This document shows, piece by piece, positions 12,401-22,525 of a stretch of DNA of 64,000 bases (position 1 is its first letter; every line of letters begins with the position of its first letter). Source of the DNA: Metridium senile (taxonomy: Eukaryota; Cnidaria; Anthozoa; Actiniaria; Metridiidae); NCBI GenBank assembly GCA_949775045.1, contig OX459096.1, positions 29,215,475-29,279,474 of the forward strand. Direction: 5' to 3'. A program made the position numbers and the translations under genes. The notes beneath the pieces were generated by a model. That model saw only the letters and a list, made by a program, of their open reading frames with translations, ran no database searches and was not told the origin of the DNA.

Positions 12401-15400
12401 CTTGAATTACTTCCAAGGCTAATATGTTCTACTTTATGTTTACATTTCCGAAAAAATGTATAATTTAAGCATAATTAGATTAGATAGTAAGATGTTTTTG
12501 CAGTAAAATCTCGTTCTCGGAAAACGTAAAGCAAAAAATCTCAGTCTTGAATTTTGAAAATCTCACAGAGTCTCAACCTCGAATTTTAAAACCTCCATCT
12601 CGCCGTCTCGGGAAAATCTCGGAAGGACCATTCGCCACCCCTTCAAGAACAACAGCTTGGCTGTCTTTTATTTTGTTCAACTCACTCTCTTTTATTTTGT
12701 TCAACTCACTCTCCTGGGAATGGTTGCAACTCAAGAATACAATCATACACCCAGACAATGACAACCCATCGACATCATTGTCTTCTACCTTTATTTATAA
12801 GGTAAGCAATACTCCAACTTTTACAGTGTTATATAATAATTAAAAATGAGTAAAATTGTCACCACAAACCTTGAATAATGCTCTTTGTCAATCAAAAACT
12901 TATTTTTCTTGTCTTTTTCAGCACCATGCTTCCTCCAAAACTTGTGTAAATTTTTATGATGTTCATGACTGAAAGTATTACAGTGAAAGGGTGTCACGAA
13001 GCAGTTGGTTAACCACAACAAATAATTTTTCAGAACAGAGATGGCACTCGAACCATGACCACAAATAGATTTCAAAATAAGATTTATTGTGGACACTTAA
13101 ATGTCTCAATGGACCATTTTTAGAGGTTTTGAAGCAGTGGAATATTCAGAAAATAATAACCTGAAATATGTTGAGTTTGCATGATTCGAGTGTCTTTACT
13201 GTGATTATCTATTACATCTATCCAATATAGTTACAACTCCTTTGTCTTTTAATTCCCAAAAGAGCAGTATTTCATTGACAAATCTATTGGATGTTTATTG
13301 GTTGTACATCTTTTTGGATAATTTCTAAAGCCATGGTATTATATGGTACTACTTTTTTTCATAACTTTTCAAAGTTTCACTTAATCATCACAGGTGGTCA
13401 ATTCTATGTGAGGATTCAAACAGTTCCTCCCTGTTAACACTATATTAATTATTCACGTTATTTCCATCTTCTATTTGTTAAAGCAGCCCAGGTTAGCATC
13501 TTTCTAAGATCTTGCAAGATCTTGTAAGATCATCCAAGGTCTTAATAAAACCTTGGCAAGAAAATTTATTGAAAGGATCAGTTGGGAAGATCTTATCTAA
13601 ATCTTGGCAAACTTGAAAGTTCATGCAAGTTCTTGCAGATTTAGGGTTACAGGCCAAGATCTTGGTAAAATGTTCAACCTGTTGAGAGACTTTATTTTTT
13701 TCAGCTACTATGCATCCCAGTAGACCGTGACAACCTCGAAATTTTATCGCGACCCGTCGATACGAAAAATTGATCATGTGATGGACTTTTTATGTACCAC
13801 GTGATGATATTCTTCTGTACCACTGAACAACATTTTTCGTTTTGCGCGGGTTCACATACGATCTTCGATCGAATCATAGTGATCGAATCTTCCCACGGCT
13901 TCATTTATACTAGAGAATCTTTGCCTTCAACGTATATATACGGAGAATCTTTGCCTTCAACGTATAAACGCCAAACAAAAGTAGTATTTCAAGTACTAGT
14001 ATAAATGAAGCCGTGGGAAGATTCGATCACTATGATTCGATCGAAGATCGTATGTGAACCCGCAACAAACGAAAAATGTTGTTCACGTGGTACAGAAGAA
14101 TATCATCACATGGTACATAAAAAGTCCATCACGTGATCAATTTTTCGTATCGACGGGTCGCGATAAAATTTCGAGGTTGTCACGGTCTACTGGGATGCAT
14201 AGTATAGCTATTGGTGGGGGCCTGCTGTTTCACAAACACACTACACACTTCATTCTATATTTACAAGCACACTACATTCCAACTCACATGTTGATTTAAT
14301 CTGATATCTCAAAATAAAGCTCTCATAAAATATTTCCATGCTTAAGGCCTGGGCAAACGGCTTCAACATTTGCTTCAACATTCATTTGATTTTGTTAAAT
14401 GGCAATGTTAAACTGTTTGCCCACCCTTTCAACATTGTTGAAATGTGTTGAATTGATGTTGTAAGAGTTTAAACCAGTTTAAGAGCGACGGTCCACTAAT
14501 ACTGAGCCAAATCACGAATAGGCGGCAACAGAGAAAAATCGATTTTCTTAATAATCGGCCTAGAGATAGGTATTAGTGAGTAAGTAAACCTGGTGGGTTT
14601 GATTTTTCAAAGAATTAAATTGTCGCCGAGATATAGCCAAAAACCGGTTCGGCCGAATTCGAGCCAAAGGGTCTCTTTAACCTTGTCCTGCAAAGACCCA
14701 ACATAATTTTCGGAATTTATTTGTTGGAATATTTGTTTTTGAACTATTTTCGAACATCTTCAATGCAGTTTTAGGCTCATAGGCTTCTTTTCTGTTTTTT
14801 GAGAGGCTCGCCAATTTCGCTATAATTTTGGACCTTGAAAACTTCATTCCGGAGCACTAATTCAAAAATTACATTCTATATGTGGTATAACTCAGAAACT
14901 TTTAAATCTTCGGATTCTAAACAAGTTAAGGTTGTTCTTAAAGAATATGTAAAATTTATTCTGGGTAAATAACTACAGCGCTCCGAACAAGCGAGTGAAA
15001 ATGCCAGTTTTTGGTGAATATTTCAACAAAGCCTGTAAAAAGTGCGTCTTGGCCCTTTCGAAATACGACAAAAATTGATATACAATTACGTTCCAATTTA
15101 CACATTTAAGTTTAACAGAACTTTAAGAGTGATCGATCTAGATAACTCCAAAAATCAAAGCTTAGAAATCTATATTTTCTTTTGTTTACTTCAGTAAAAT
15201 GACTGAATTAATTTCTAATTAGCATATTATAAATGAAAACATTTCCAATATGGTTTGAATACGAAAAAACATTCCTAATTAGACTGATATCAAAAAGTAA
15301 TATTGGATCGGAGAAAGACATTATTACATGTTTTATTTGTTTTCTTGGTGATTCAGTACAGTTTCACATCCATTTTCATAATTTGTTGTGTGTGTTATTC

Positions 15401-18400
15401 TTGGAATCAGATTGCGTGATCTTCGCCCCGTGACGGAAGGCGTACATAGAGCTTGAACACGGTTAATCTGGATCACTCCAAAAATCAAAGCTCAGAATTC
15501 TATAATTTTTTTGGTTTACTGGCATAAGATTTTATTTTTTTAATTTTTTTTTTTTTTTCAATATGTTTTGGATGCAAAAAAAACTACATAGAGTACATAG
15601 AGCTTGAACACAGTCTACGGTACTGTCTATGGTTTAACTAGATAGACCCTGAATAATGACATTTTCTCAATCTTTTCGATTTTTTTTCAAATACTTTTAT
15701 TCATATCTTGCGACCAAGCGGCCAGTGTTAGGGCCATGCTCGACAAGAGGTCAGTGTGCGACGTCAAAAAATATTTTCATAAACCTTCCCATAATGTTTG
15801 CTAGTTTTCTCAAAGTCAATAGACAACACGTTTTTTACGAAATTTTAAGAATTTTTATCCTATGGTAATGTAACAAGTAGGGGAAGTTTGAGACATATTT
15901 TGGAACGGCGGCGCCCCGGATTTGTAGTAACTATCGGCTCTTTGGGAGGGGATTTAAATAGATATGTATTTTTTACAGGTGATTTTGCTTCCATTGTTAT
16001 GATATTTCAGCGATTTCTCTATTTTTGAAAAAAAAATGATTTCATAAAATGCAAACTTGGGCATAGCTTTCGTCAACACAGTTAATTTTTGTCAAGATTT
16101 AGCTTTCTAGCTCTAGATATAACTTTCGAAATACTGACGCAAACAAACAAAAACAAAACTTATGCATCATTCGTATCATATAAACTCGAATTTTATATGA
16201 AAACATTATTATTCGTTCTCGATCCATTTAAATTTATGATAATTAATGGGAATTCTCGGTACATATTCTTGCTTTCTCTCTATAATAAATTTAATTACGA
16301 GCTGTTTTTCCAGTAATACTGTCATAATACTGAAATTACGATCGTTTCTTTGTGGTTTTAACAGTTGAGTTATTTTTGGTAGTATCAAGAGAGTATAATA
16401 TAATATTAGACAGAACAATATTTATCTACATGCAGCCCAAGCTCATTAGGGACTGGTCATTTATTAGGAGGGGGAGGGCTGGTGCAAATGGGTAAAGGGT
16501 CATACTTTTTCATGCAGGCAAAAGTGGACGGCCAAGAAAAATTCTGCAATCATCATTATCATCATCATTGTTATTTTATGTACTATCTCTTAGAAGGCGG
16601 CATTAAATTGTGCATTTGAAAGAACAGGGCCACAAAAAATTATATCAAGGGAATTGAAAATGCACCAGGTCACCCCCTCTAATAAATGACCGTCCCTTAT
16701 TTGACAAGATTGGAAAATAAAATTACAAAATGAAAGACAAATTCACTTTCCAGACTTAAATATATATTTCGATGTTTACCGATATCTTAAAATTATGCAT
16801 TAATGCTTCCATTGAAAATAGAAAAATATCAAAATAATTGCATTCGGAATCATAGACACATGTGTGTTCTTTACCTCCTTCTTTACCCCCTCCACCCCCT
16901 ACCCCCTACTCCCCACAGGAAGTAGGTCATGCAATCTGATTATAACGAATTATGAAAATGGATATGAAAATGAAAATGTACAGAATCACCAAGAAAACAT
17001 GTACAGCATATTCAAATGTATTTCTGTTATATTGCTTTTTGATTCCAGTCGAATTGGGAGAGTTTTTTTTGCATCCAAAACGTATTGAAAAAAATAAAAT
17101 AAAATCTTAAAAAAATAAAATCTAATGCCAGTAAACAAAAAAAATTATAGAATTCTGAGCTTTGATTTTTGGAGTGATCCGGATTAGCCGTACGTGTTCA
17201 AGCTCTATGTACGCCTTCCGTCACGGGGCGAAGATCACGCAATCTGATTCCAAGAATAACACACACAACAAATTATGAAAATGGATGTGAAACTGTACTG
17301 AATCTGTACAGGCCCGCAAATGAACCCAGGCCCGCAAATGATCCCAGGCCCGCAAATGAACCCAGAACCGTCCCGCAAATGATCCCAGGCCCGCAAATGA
17401 ACCCAGAACCGGCCCGCAAATGAACCCAAGTAAAAATGGAATCTGGAAAGGACTAAAGAATAAAAAAAAACCCACGTCAACAAAATTATTATGATATATG
17501 ATAAATATTGTCAATATTCATTAAATAAGTAAGACAAAAAAAGAACAGTTCGGGCTTTCCAACTAGACTCTATCGATCGATTGTTGCACGTTGATATGAA
17601 GCTATGACTAATATGGTGGGGGGGGGGGGGGGGGGGGGGGTGGATGATTTTGTCCTTGCAGGAAATTTCTTTTAGCCCACCATCATGTGCACGGAATTTA
17701 TTTTATAGAAAAGCAAAGATTTCAGTGGCAATTTTGGCTTGCAGGAATTTTTTTTCGGCGCTCCGGCCCGTGCAGGAATTTTTTTTTCAAAATCATCCAC
17801 CCCCCCCCCCCCCCCCCCCTCCACTCAAAAGTTAAATGGTCCACCCCTAACGATGAATCTATGTGCATGTGTTCAGACTGTTTAGTGAATTGTTTCGGTC
17901 GGTGTTGCAAAACACTTTACTTGGCCATTTAATCGGTCGTTTGAAATAACCCGGTGAATCGCCATAACAAAGAATAACTCTGCTCATACATGACAGGCTA
18001 GCACGCGTGTTCAGTTGGGTCTTCAATTTGTTCGTTCTGTTGTAACTCAGGTTTTATCGACTGCTATGAATATTGTTGTTTGTTTACACCGCAAACACAG
18101 CCAACAATGAAAAGGAAAAAGAAAAGAAACAAGTAAGATACCGGTTGACTTTATTAAACCATAGTTAATTAATTATTATTAACTATGATCAAACCAAAAC
18201 ACTTTAGAACGATTAAAATATGATCGATCAAATCATTATTAAGTTATAGAGGGAACTACCAAATCTAGCTATATCTAAATGGAAACTAGCGAGTAAACTA
18301 GTATAGGCTGCGTCGGTGTTTGATATACTATATTTCCATTTAGATTACTATATTTCCATTTAGATATTATTAGCTAGATTTGATAGTTCCCTCTATTAAC

Positions 18401-21182
18401 TTAATAATGGTTTGATCGATCATATTTTAATCGTTTAGTAACGATAGGTAATATTAAAATACCGTAAAAAATGTTAATTTAATAAATTTATATAGTTCAA
18501 ATCATTTAAGTTCCTACTTTGTATTGTATGTACGTTAAAGTTTTGATATTGATTTCATTTTAAAGATAATAAAAAATCTTATAAAGTCTGTACTAGTTAG
18601 CCGGTGTAAATATAGCATAAGAAAATGTTCAGTACTCGGATTAGAACTAGCTCGTTTACATGTTGACATTGTTATTCACATGTTATTCTTTCGTCACGTA
18701 TTTGCTAAAGTTAGAATATGTTTCATTTAATTGCCAATAGCAAAAATCATAAACAGTTATGGTTTTTAAATAGTTACATTTTCAAATACAGTGAACTATA
18801 ATGAACCAGTTTAATAAGCTAGTTCATGTTGATACATTTTATCCGCTTGAATAGCAAATTAAAAACAATAATATGGCACATATGGCTATATCGTTCAATA
18901 ATAACATTTTGTATATTTATTCAATAAAGATTCTTAATAAACAATTCTAAACTTATATATAGCCCTCACTTGGTTGCTTATTTTTGTCTTACTTATTTAA
19001 TGAATATTGACAATCAATAGTTTATCATATATTATAATAATTTTGTTGTCGTGATTTTTTTTATTCCTTATTCCTTTCCAGATTCCGTTTTTACTTGGGT
19101 TCATTTGCGGGCCGGTTCTGGGTTCATTTGCGGGCCTGGGATCATTTGCGGGACGGTTCTGGGTTCATTTGCGGGCCTGGGATCATTTGCGGTCCTGGGT
19201 TCATTTGCGGGCCTGTACAAATCACCAAGAAAACAAATAAAACATGTAATAATGTCTTTCTCCGATCCAATATCAGTCTAATTAGGAATGTTTTTTCGTA
19301 TTCAAACCATATGGGAAATGTTTTCGTTTATAATATGCTAATTAGAAATTAATTCAGTCATTTTACTGAAGTAAACAAAAGAAAATATAGATTTCTAAGC
19401 TTTGATTTTTGGAGTTATCTAAAACAATCACTCTTAAAGTTCTGTTAAACTTAAATGTGTAAATTGGAACGTAATTATATATCGATTTTTGTCGTATTTC
19501 CAAAGGGTCAAAACGCACTTTTAGGGGCTTTGTCGAAATATTCACCAAAAACTGGCATTTTCACTCGCTTGTTCGGAGCGCTGTAGTTATTTCCCCAGAA
19601 TAAATTTTACATATTCTTTAAGAACAACCTTAACTTGTTTAGAATCCGAAGATTTAAAAGTTTCTGAGTTATACCACATATAGATTTAATTTTTTGAATT
19701 AGTGCACCGGAATGAAGTTTTCAAGGTCCAAAATTATAGCGAAATTGGCGAGCCTCTCAAAAAAAAAGAAAAGAAGCCTATGAGCCTAAAACTGCATTGA
19801 AGATGTTCGAAAATAGTTCAAAAACAAATATTCCAACAAATAAATTCCAGAAATTATGTTGGGTCTTTGCAGGACAAGGTTAAAGAGACCCCAAAATATG
19901 CTTTCATCGCACGCTTTCTCTGGCTCGAATTCGGCCGAACCGGTTTTTGGCTATATCTCGGCGACAATTTAATTTTTTGAAAAATCAAACCCACCAGGTT
20001 TACTTACTCACTAATACCTATCGCTAGGCCGAATATAAAGAAAATCGATTTTTCTCTGTTGCCGGACCTCGCTCGGTATTAGTGGACCGTCGCTCTTAAA
20101 CATTGCTTCAACATCCATTCAACATTTCTTTTGTTCTGTCAATGTTGAATCGGAGTTGAAGTCATTTGCCCCTCTCCGTTCAACATTGTTGACTACACCC
20201 ATGTGCATTTAGTGGTCTTTCAAATACTACATAACATGCTTCAACAATGTTGAAAATAGGTGGCAAATGGTTTCAAAATTACCATTCAACAAAATTGAAC
20301 AGATGTTGAAGTAAATCACTGTTGAAACCGTTTGCCCACCTGCGTTAAACATCGTTCAACAACCATTCTACAACGTTCAACAAAATCGAACAGATGTTGA
20401 AGCAAAGGTCAAAGCCGTTTGGCCGGGCCTTTAAATAATTGAACAGAAAAACTGTTAACAATTACAAATTACAAATTACAATTACAAAGTACATACCTTG
20501 CAAAATGTTCAAATAGTCCTCCATAATAAATGGACACTTCTCTGTCAGTCACATGTTTGTTTTGATTTTCTCTACAGAAGTGACACCAGAACTTAGCTCC
20601 AGGCTCCAGCTCCCCATCTTCAACACACGGTTTCTGTAGATATTTCTTAACTTCATCCACCTAAAAATAATAAAAGCAATGGGATTTCATCAAAAAAAAA
20701 AAACAAGCCAGTAGACTGTGTCAATGGTTCTTCAAGTAAACAATGGGGATTTAACTAGCGCAATAAAATATCAATTATTGGAGTATTAATTGAAAAAGGG
20801 AAATATTAACTTTTGAAATGTCAGTTTTACTCAAGCTTTCATTAATATACTGTAAAGATTGCAACTGAATTTGTAACTTGTCTTTAAATTCAGCCTTAAT
20901 TGTTTTACCTGTTACAAAAATTATTTTACTGCTAAGAAAAAGCAAAAATTGTCGAAGCTCAGAAACAACTTGAGAATATTTTTCTTTACAAATCCAGACA
21001 TTTTGCTTTAAAAATATTAAAATACATCAAATGATCAGCAATATACTTACTTTTTTACCATATTTCAATAGAATATTATTCAAAGCTGTTTTGTGTTTTT
21101 TAGAATAAATATGTTTTCTTCCTTGATTATGGTTTTTCCTGCAAAGTTCACAAAATGTATATTCTTTCCCTTCGTCCGCCAT
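6483..21182 (-). CDS. CENATAC: Centrosomal AT-AC splicing factor CENATAC (CCDC84)
   Basis: Minor-spliceosome component needed for AT-AC intron splicing; also known as CCDC84. Thirteen exons on the minus strand: 21182-21051, 20660-20497, 12968-12870, 11972-11906, 11471-11418, 10265-10229, 9902-9834, 9007-8903, 8208-8156, 7244-7193, 7059-6978, 6888-6838 and 6528-6483. Total 1,011 nt, 336 residues, close to the human length of about 332. The N-terminus has a zinc finger (CELCRKNHNQGRKHIYSKKH). Exon 2 has a second Cys pair (FWCHFC) and YYGGLFEHFA, and exon 3 has KNLHKFWRKH. The family-diagnostic C-terminus reads NRVGANFDRD, then WLPSFGRVWNQGPRWQSRH. The start is the first ATG before the zinc finger. 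The exon 6/7 boundary is the weakest part: the acceptor at 10265/10266 is chosen because the more obvious one 8 bases upstream would bring in a stop. Introns are 0.1-7.5 kb and full of transposons. Confidence 0.92.
7333..7745. mobile_element. G-rich MITE with GGGACTNTTCATTATNTATGGGG ends
   Basis: The left end AGGGACTGTTCATTATTTAT (7333) is mirrored by ATAGATAATGAAGAGTCCCT (to 7744). Just inside both ends, and twice in the middle, are runs of 8-18 G (left) or C (right), e.g. 18 G at 7592-7609. It lies in a CENATAC intron. Related ends occur at 48825-49067 and, more loosely, 16441-16700. Confidence 0.65.
7821..7896. mobile_element. Short hairpin element, TAGCCTGAGAAAACAGAC family
   Basis: TAGCCTGAGAAAACAGAC pairs with GTCTGTTTTCTCAGGCTA around a pyrimidine-rich loop (76 bp). 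A longer, better-paired member of the same family sits at 44367-44461. Confidence 0.65.
9049..9252. mobile_element. MITE with GGCTACGTTTACACGGTAC ends
   Basis: The left end GGCTACGTTTACACGGTACT is mirrored by AGTACTGTGTAAATGTAGCC. The interior holds tandem GACCGGTCAAA-like motifs. hAT-like MITEs with such ends are common in invertebrates; no clear target duplication was identified. CENATAC intron. Confidence 0.65.
9451..9645. mobile_element. Foldback element with GACTTTCTGC / CAGACATT / CAACAGCT arms
   Basis: Arms of about 80 bp, 9451-9530 and 9565-9645, pair imperfectly from ATTACTGAGG inwards. Related half-copies lie at 57487-57620 and 52340-52440 (TTGATNGCAGC and TCAGACATTCCAACAGC motifs), so it is a dispersed family in this window. 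Confidence 0.55.
9655..9770. repeat. Degenerate CAAT tetranucleotide repeat
   Basis: Irregular runs of AATC/CAGT tetramers (CAATCAATCA, CAGTCAATCAGT). Simple sequence, no coding signal. The opposite-strand equivalent appears at 61092-61130 (TTGATTGATTGATTAATC). Confidence 0.6.
10901..11311. mobile_element. MITE with CACAGGGAGCCCGGCTTTTG ends and 7-bp target duplication
   Basis: 411-bp element with long inverted arms of about 170 bp, starting CACAGGGAGCCCGGCTTTTG and ending with the complement. It is flanked by a direct TAGATCC at 10894-10900 and 11312-11318. It lies in a CENATAC intron. A degraded, rearranged relative is at 49993-50277. Confidence 0.8.
12200..12729. mobile_element. MITE with TTGCAACCATTCCCAGGAG ends, split by a second MITE
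   Basis: Outer ends TTGCAACCATTCCCAGGAG (12200) and CTCCTGGGAATGGTTGCAA (to 12729). The undisrupted relative at 49598-49727 is only 130 bp. The extra length is explained by the element at 12296-12642 inserted inside it and by a local duplication of a TTTTATTTTGTTCAACTCAC block. Confidence 0.7.
12296..12642. mobile_element. Inserted MITE with AGGGGTGGCGAATGGT ends and 6-bp target duplication
   Basis: 347-bp element; ends AGGGGTGGCGAATGGT and ACCATTCGCCACCCCT, flanked by direct TCAAGA copies at 12290-12295 and 12643-12648. The interior repeats a TCTCGGAGTCTCGAATTTT-like motif. It is nested in the 12200-12729 element. Confidence 0.8.
13490..13680. repeat. AGATCTTG-rich degenerate repeat
   Basis: Multiple close variants of AAGATCTTG/CAAGATCTTG are spread over about 190 bp (e.g. 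AGATCTTGCAAGATCTTG near 13507). It gives an open but repetitive minus frame that I do not regard as a gene. Confidence 0.5.
13706..14204. mobile_element. Near-perfect palindromic MITE, arms about 210 bp
   Basis: Ends TACTATGCATCCCAGTAGAC and its complement. The arms match almost base for base through GACCCGTCGATACGAAAAAT and GATCGAATCTTCCCACGGCT to a short centre near 13910-14005. The near-identity of the arms points to a recent insertion or to arm correction. It sits in the 7.5-kb CENATAC intron 2. Confidence 0.8.
15346..17311. mobile_element. Inner element inserted in the left arm of the TTAA element
   Basis: Inverted ends begin TCAGTACAGTTTCACATCCA (left) and end with the complement (right). 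Arms of about 240 bp cover TTATTCTTGGAATCAGATTG and CGCCCCGTGACGGAAGGCGT. The interruption point is exposed by the uninterrupted right arm of the host element near 19215. The interior (about 15600-17080) has no convincing gene; a smaller G-rich hairpin element lies at 16446-16700. Confidence 0.7.
16446..16700. mobile_element. Small MITE with GGGACTGGTCATTTATTAGG ends
   Basis: GGGACTGGTCATTTATTAGG (16449) is mirrored by CTAATAAATGACCGTCCC (to about 16697), with a G-rich and a C-rich block just inside. It resembles in layout the G-rich MITE at 7333. Confidence 0.6.
17312..17432 (-). repeat. Minisatellite with core GGGTTCATTTGCGGGCC (left arm)
   Basis: About six tandem, slightly variant units of 17-19 bp reading, on this strand, CCCGCAAATGAACCCAG / CCCGCAAATGATCCCAG. 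The same array occurs inverted at 19095-19213 because it is part of the host element's inverted arms. Open frames across it (repeating GFICGP / GSFAG) are artefacts of the repeat. Confidence 0.75.
17617..17835. mobile_element. Hairpin element carrying a G23 and a C20 tract
   Basis: 23 consecutive G (17618-17640) followed by TGGATGATTTTG is mirrored by CAAAATCATCCA and 20 C (17800-17819). It lies in the centre of the 14483-20095 element. Tracts this long may be mis-sized in the assembly. Confidence 0.55.
18205..18442. repeat. Inverted repeat inside the TTAA element
   Basis: The block with TTAAGTTATAGAGGGAACTA pairs with TAGTTCCCTCTATTAACTTA; a CTATATTTCCATTTAGAT unit is directly duplicated near 18325-18365. 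Probably another nested foldback element. Confidence 0.6.
19095..19213 (+). repeat. Minisatellite with core GGGTTCATTTGCGGGCC (right arm)
   Basis: Inverted counterpart of the array at 17312-17432, with the same unit and similar copy number. Confidence 0.75.
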
Positions 21183-22088
21183 TTTGAAAATTGATGATAT
21201 TTACCCAAAAGGGAGTGCGACAGTGCGATACAAAATGAATGATGATCCTTGGGCTTCCTGTGGAGTCCAACATATTACCTCATCCGTCGCCAAAGAGAAA
21301 TTTATCAAAAAAAATTGATATATCAAAAAAAAAGATTTTTTAAATTTCCCCAAATAAATTATTGCTATCAAAACAAATATCAACCTGTATTTGTGCACTT
21401 TTCTTTAATTACTAAACGTGCTTTGCCATGTTTGCCTCTGTTGCTATGATACTCAGTTTTACTCCGACCAATGGCTAATGCTCGAAACGTCAGTAAATTG
21501 AAGTTTGATTTTGTTACGGTGTTTCAAATTTCATTGTATTGCCATTGCCTATCTGCATAACAATAATTAACAATTATTTAAAGTGAATATCGTCAAATGT
21601 TATTATTCACCTCCTAGTATAGTCATTACTGTGTAAAATAAACATTAAAGATATTTACTTCACCTTCGGCGAACAATTGTTTTAATAATATATACACAAG
21701 TAATTATTTCAAAAAGTAAAAAAAAGCAATAATTTTAGGAAGAAAAACTGTTCATTTTTCATTTCTAAAAGTGCGCGAAACGCTGTAGGTGATTATCGAG
21801 AATTAGTGGCAATTTCTAGACCAATCAACGCGCGCAATTTTCCAAAATCACCTGCGTTTTTGTCTTATGTAGTTCGATATCACATGGAACGTTTTGTGAA
21901 CAAAAGTTTTTATTCCCAGTGGTTTTGAATTGGGTGGAAATTTACATAGCAACGCGTTAGCCCATTAGGTCTAAATATTTTAAAATATAGACTTAATCGG
22001 CTTAAAAGGCTTGAGAGCCTGTGCATATCAATCGCCAAAACGGAACTCACTTCAAATACCTCTTTATATATTATAAAACTGATTCAGG
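21183..22088. other. Upstream region of CENATAC, with a dispersed repeat
   Basis: Probable CENATAC promoter region up to the left end of the 8-kb transposon. 21660-21870 is a dispersed repeat (ACAATTGTTTTAATA, AAACGCTGTAGG, TTTCTAGACCAATCA) whose second copy is at 37745-37935 inside the RapGAP gene. I see no TATA box that can be singled out. Confidence 0.5.
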
Positions 22089-22156
22089 TATGGCAAGCCG
22101 ATTGTAGCAATATTCAATAAAAAAAAATGTTATTTCAAAGAGTACTATTTCAATTC

Positions 22157-22395
22157 AATTCAACGATCATATTTCGTTCAATACACTTTTTTCTCGTTCA
22201 ATGCTTTTTTTTTGTTCAACAAAACTTTTGCATTTAACGTTTTATCAATATTCAACAAGACTTTTTCATATTCAACACATTTTTTGCGTTCAACGCGTTA
22301 TTTTTCCTTCAATGCAAATTTGTTTTCGTTCAACGCGTTTTTTTTCGTTCAACGCATTATTTTTCGTTCAACACATTATTTTTCGTTCAACGATG
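22157..22395 (+). repeat. Left subterminal repeats of the transposon
   Basis: About ten degenerate copies of a roughly 20-bp unit (TTTTTCGTTCAACGCATTAT and variants). Inverted relatives lie at 29895-30112 near the right end. The layout suggests transposase binding sites. Confidence 0.7.
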
Positions 22396-22525
22396 TATTA
22401 TTTAGTACTGTACAGCGGTTGATATATATTACCCAGTCCCTCAGGATATTGTTAGCGTCGTAAGCCTGGTACCGAGTCAAGGAGAATCATTTTACAATTT
22501 CTGCGTTTCCATTTTACTTAATCTA

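Larger units (their letters stand above)
14483..20095. mobile_element. Long-inverted-repeat element with TTAA target duplication
   Basis: The element begins GAGCGACGGTCCACTAATAC and ends with the complement, flanked on both sides by TTAA (14479-14482, 20096-20099). Arms exceed 1 kb: 14483-15345 plus 17312-17545 pair with 19215-20095 plus 18985-19213. The left arm is interrupted by another element (15346-17311). The arms include a minisatellite with the core GGGTTCATTTGCGGGCC. No transposase is visible, so it is non-autonomous. TTAA duplication suggests the piggyBac or Kolobok superfamilies (inference). Confidence 0.8.
14344..20433. mobile_element. Outer MITE of a three-level nest (AAGGCCTGGGCAAACGGC ends)
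   Basis: Left part 14344-14478 starts AAGGCCTGGGCAAACGGCTT; right part 20100-20433 ends with AAGCCGTTTGGCCGGGCCTT. Both parts are rich in TTCAACATT/AATGTTGAA motifs. Removing the TTAA-flanked insertion at 14483-20095 rejoins them into a MITE of about 475 bp. Confidence 0.65.

Noticed and set aside
13493..14299. Several open frames of 65-95 codons on both strands
   Set aside because: They lie in an AGATCTTG-rich repeat and a near-perfect palindrome, so mirrored frames are expected; no motifs.
17221..17514. Open frames with repeating ICGPG / GSFAG peptides (also 19051-19352)
   Set aside because: They are translations of the 17-19-bp minisatellite in two frames, with no start context, homology or flanking exons.
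20790..20905. Possible CENATAC exon (AEFKDKLQIQLQSLQYINES on the minus strand)
   Set aside because: It is open and coiled-coil-like, but exon 1 joins exon 2 in phase without it, its acceptor is poor, and the family has no matching segment at this point. An alternative exon remains possible.
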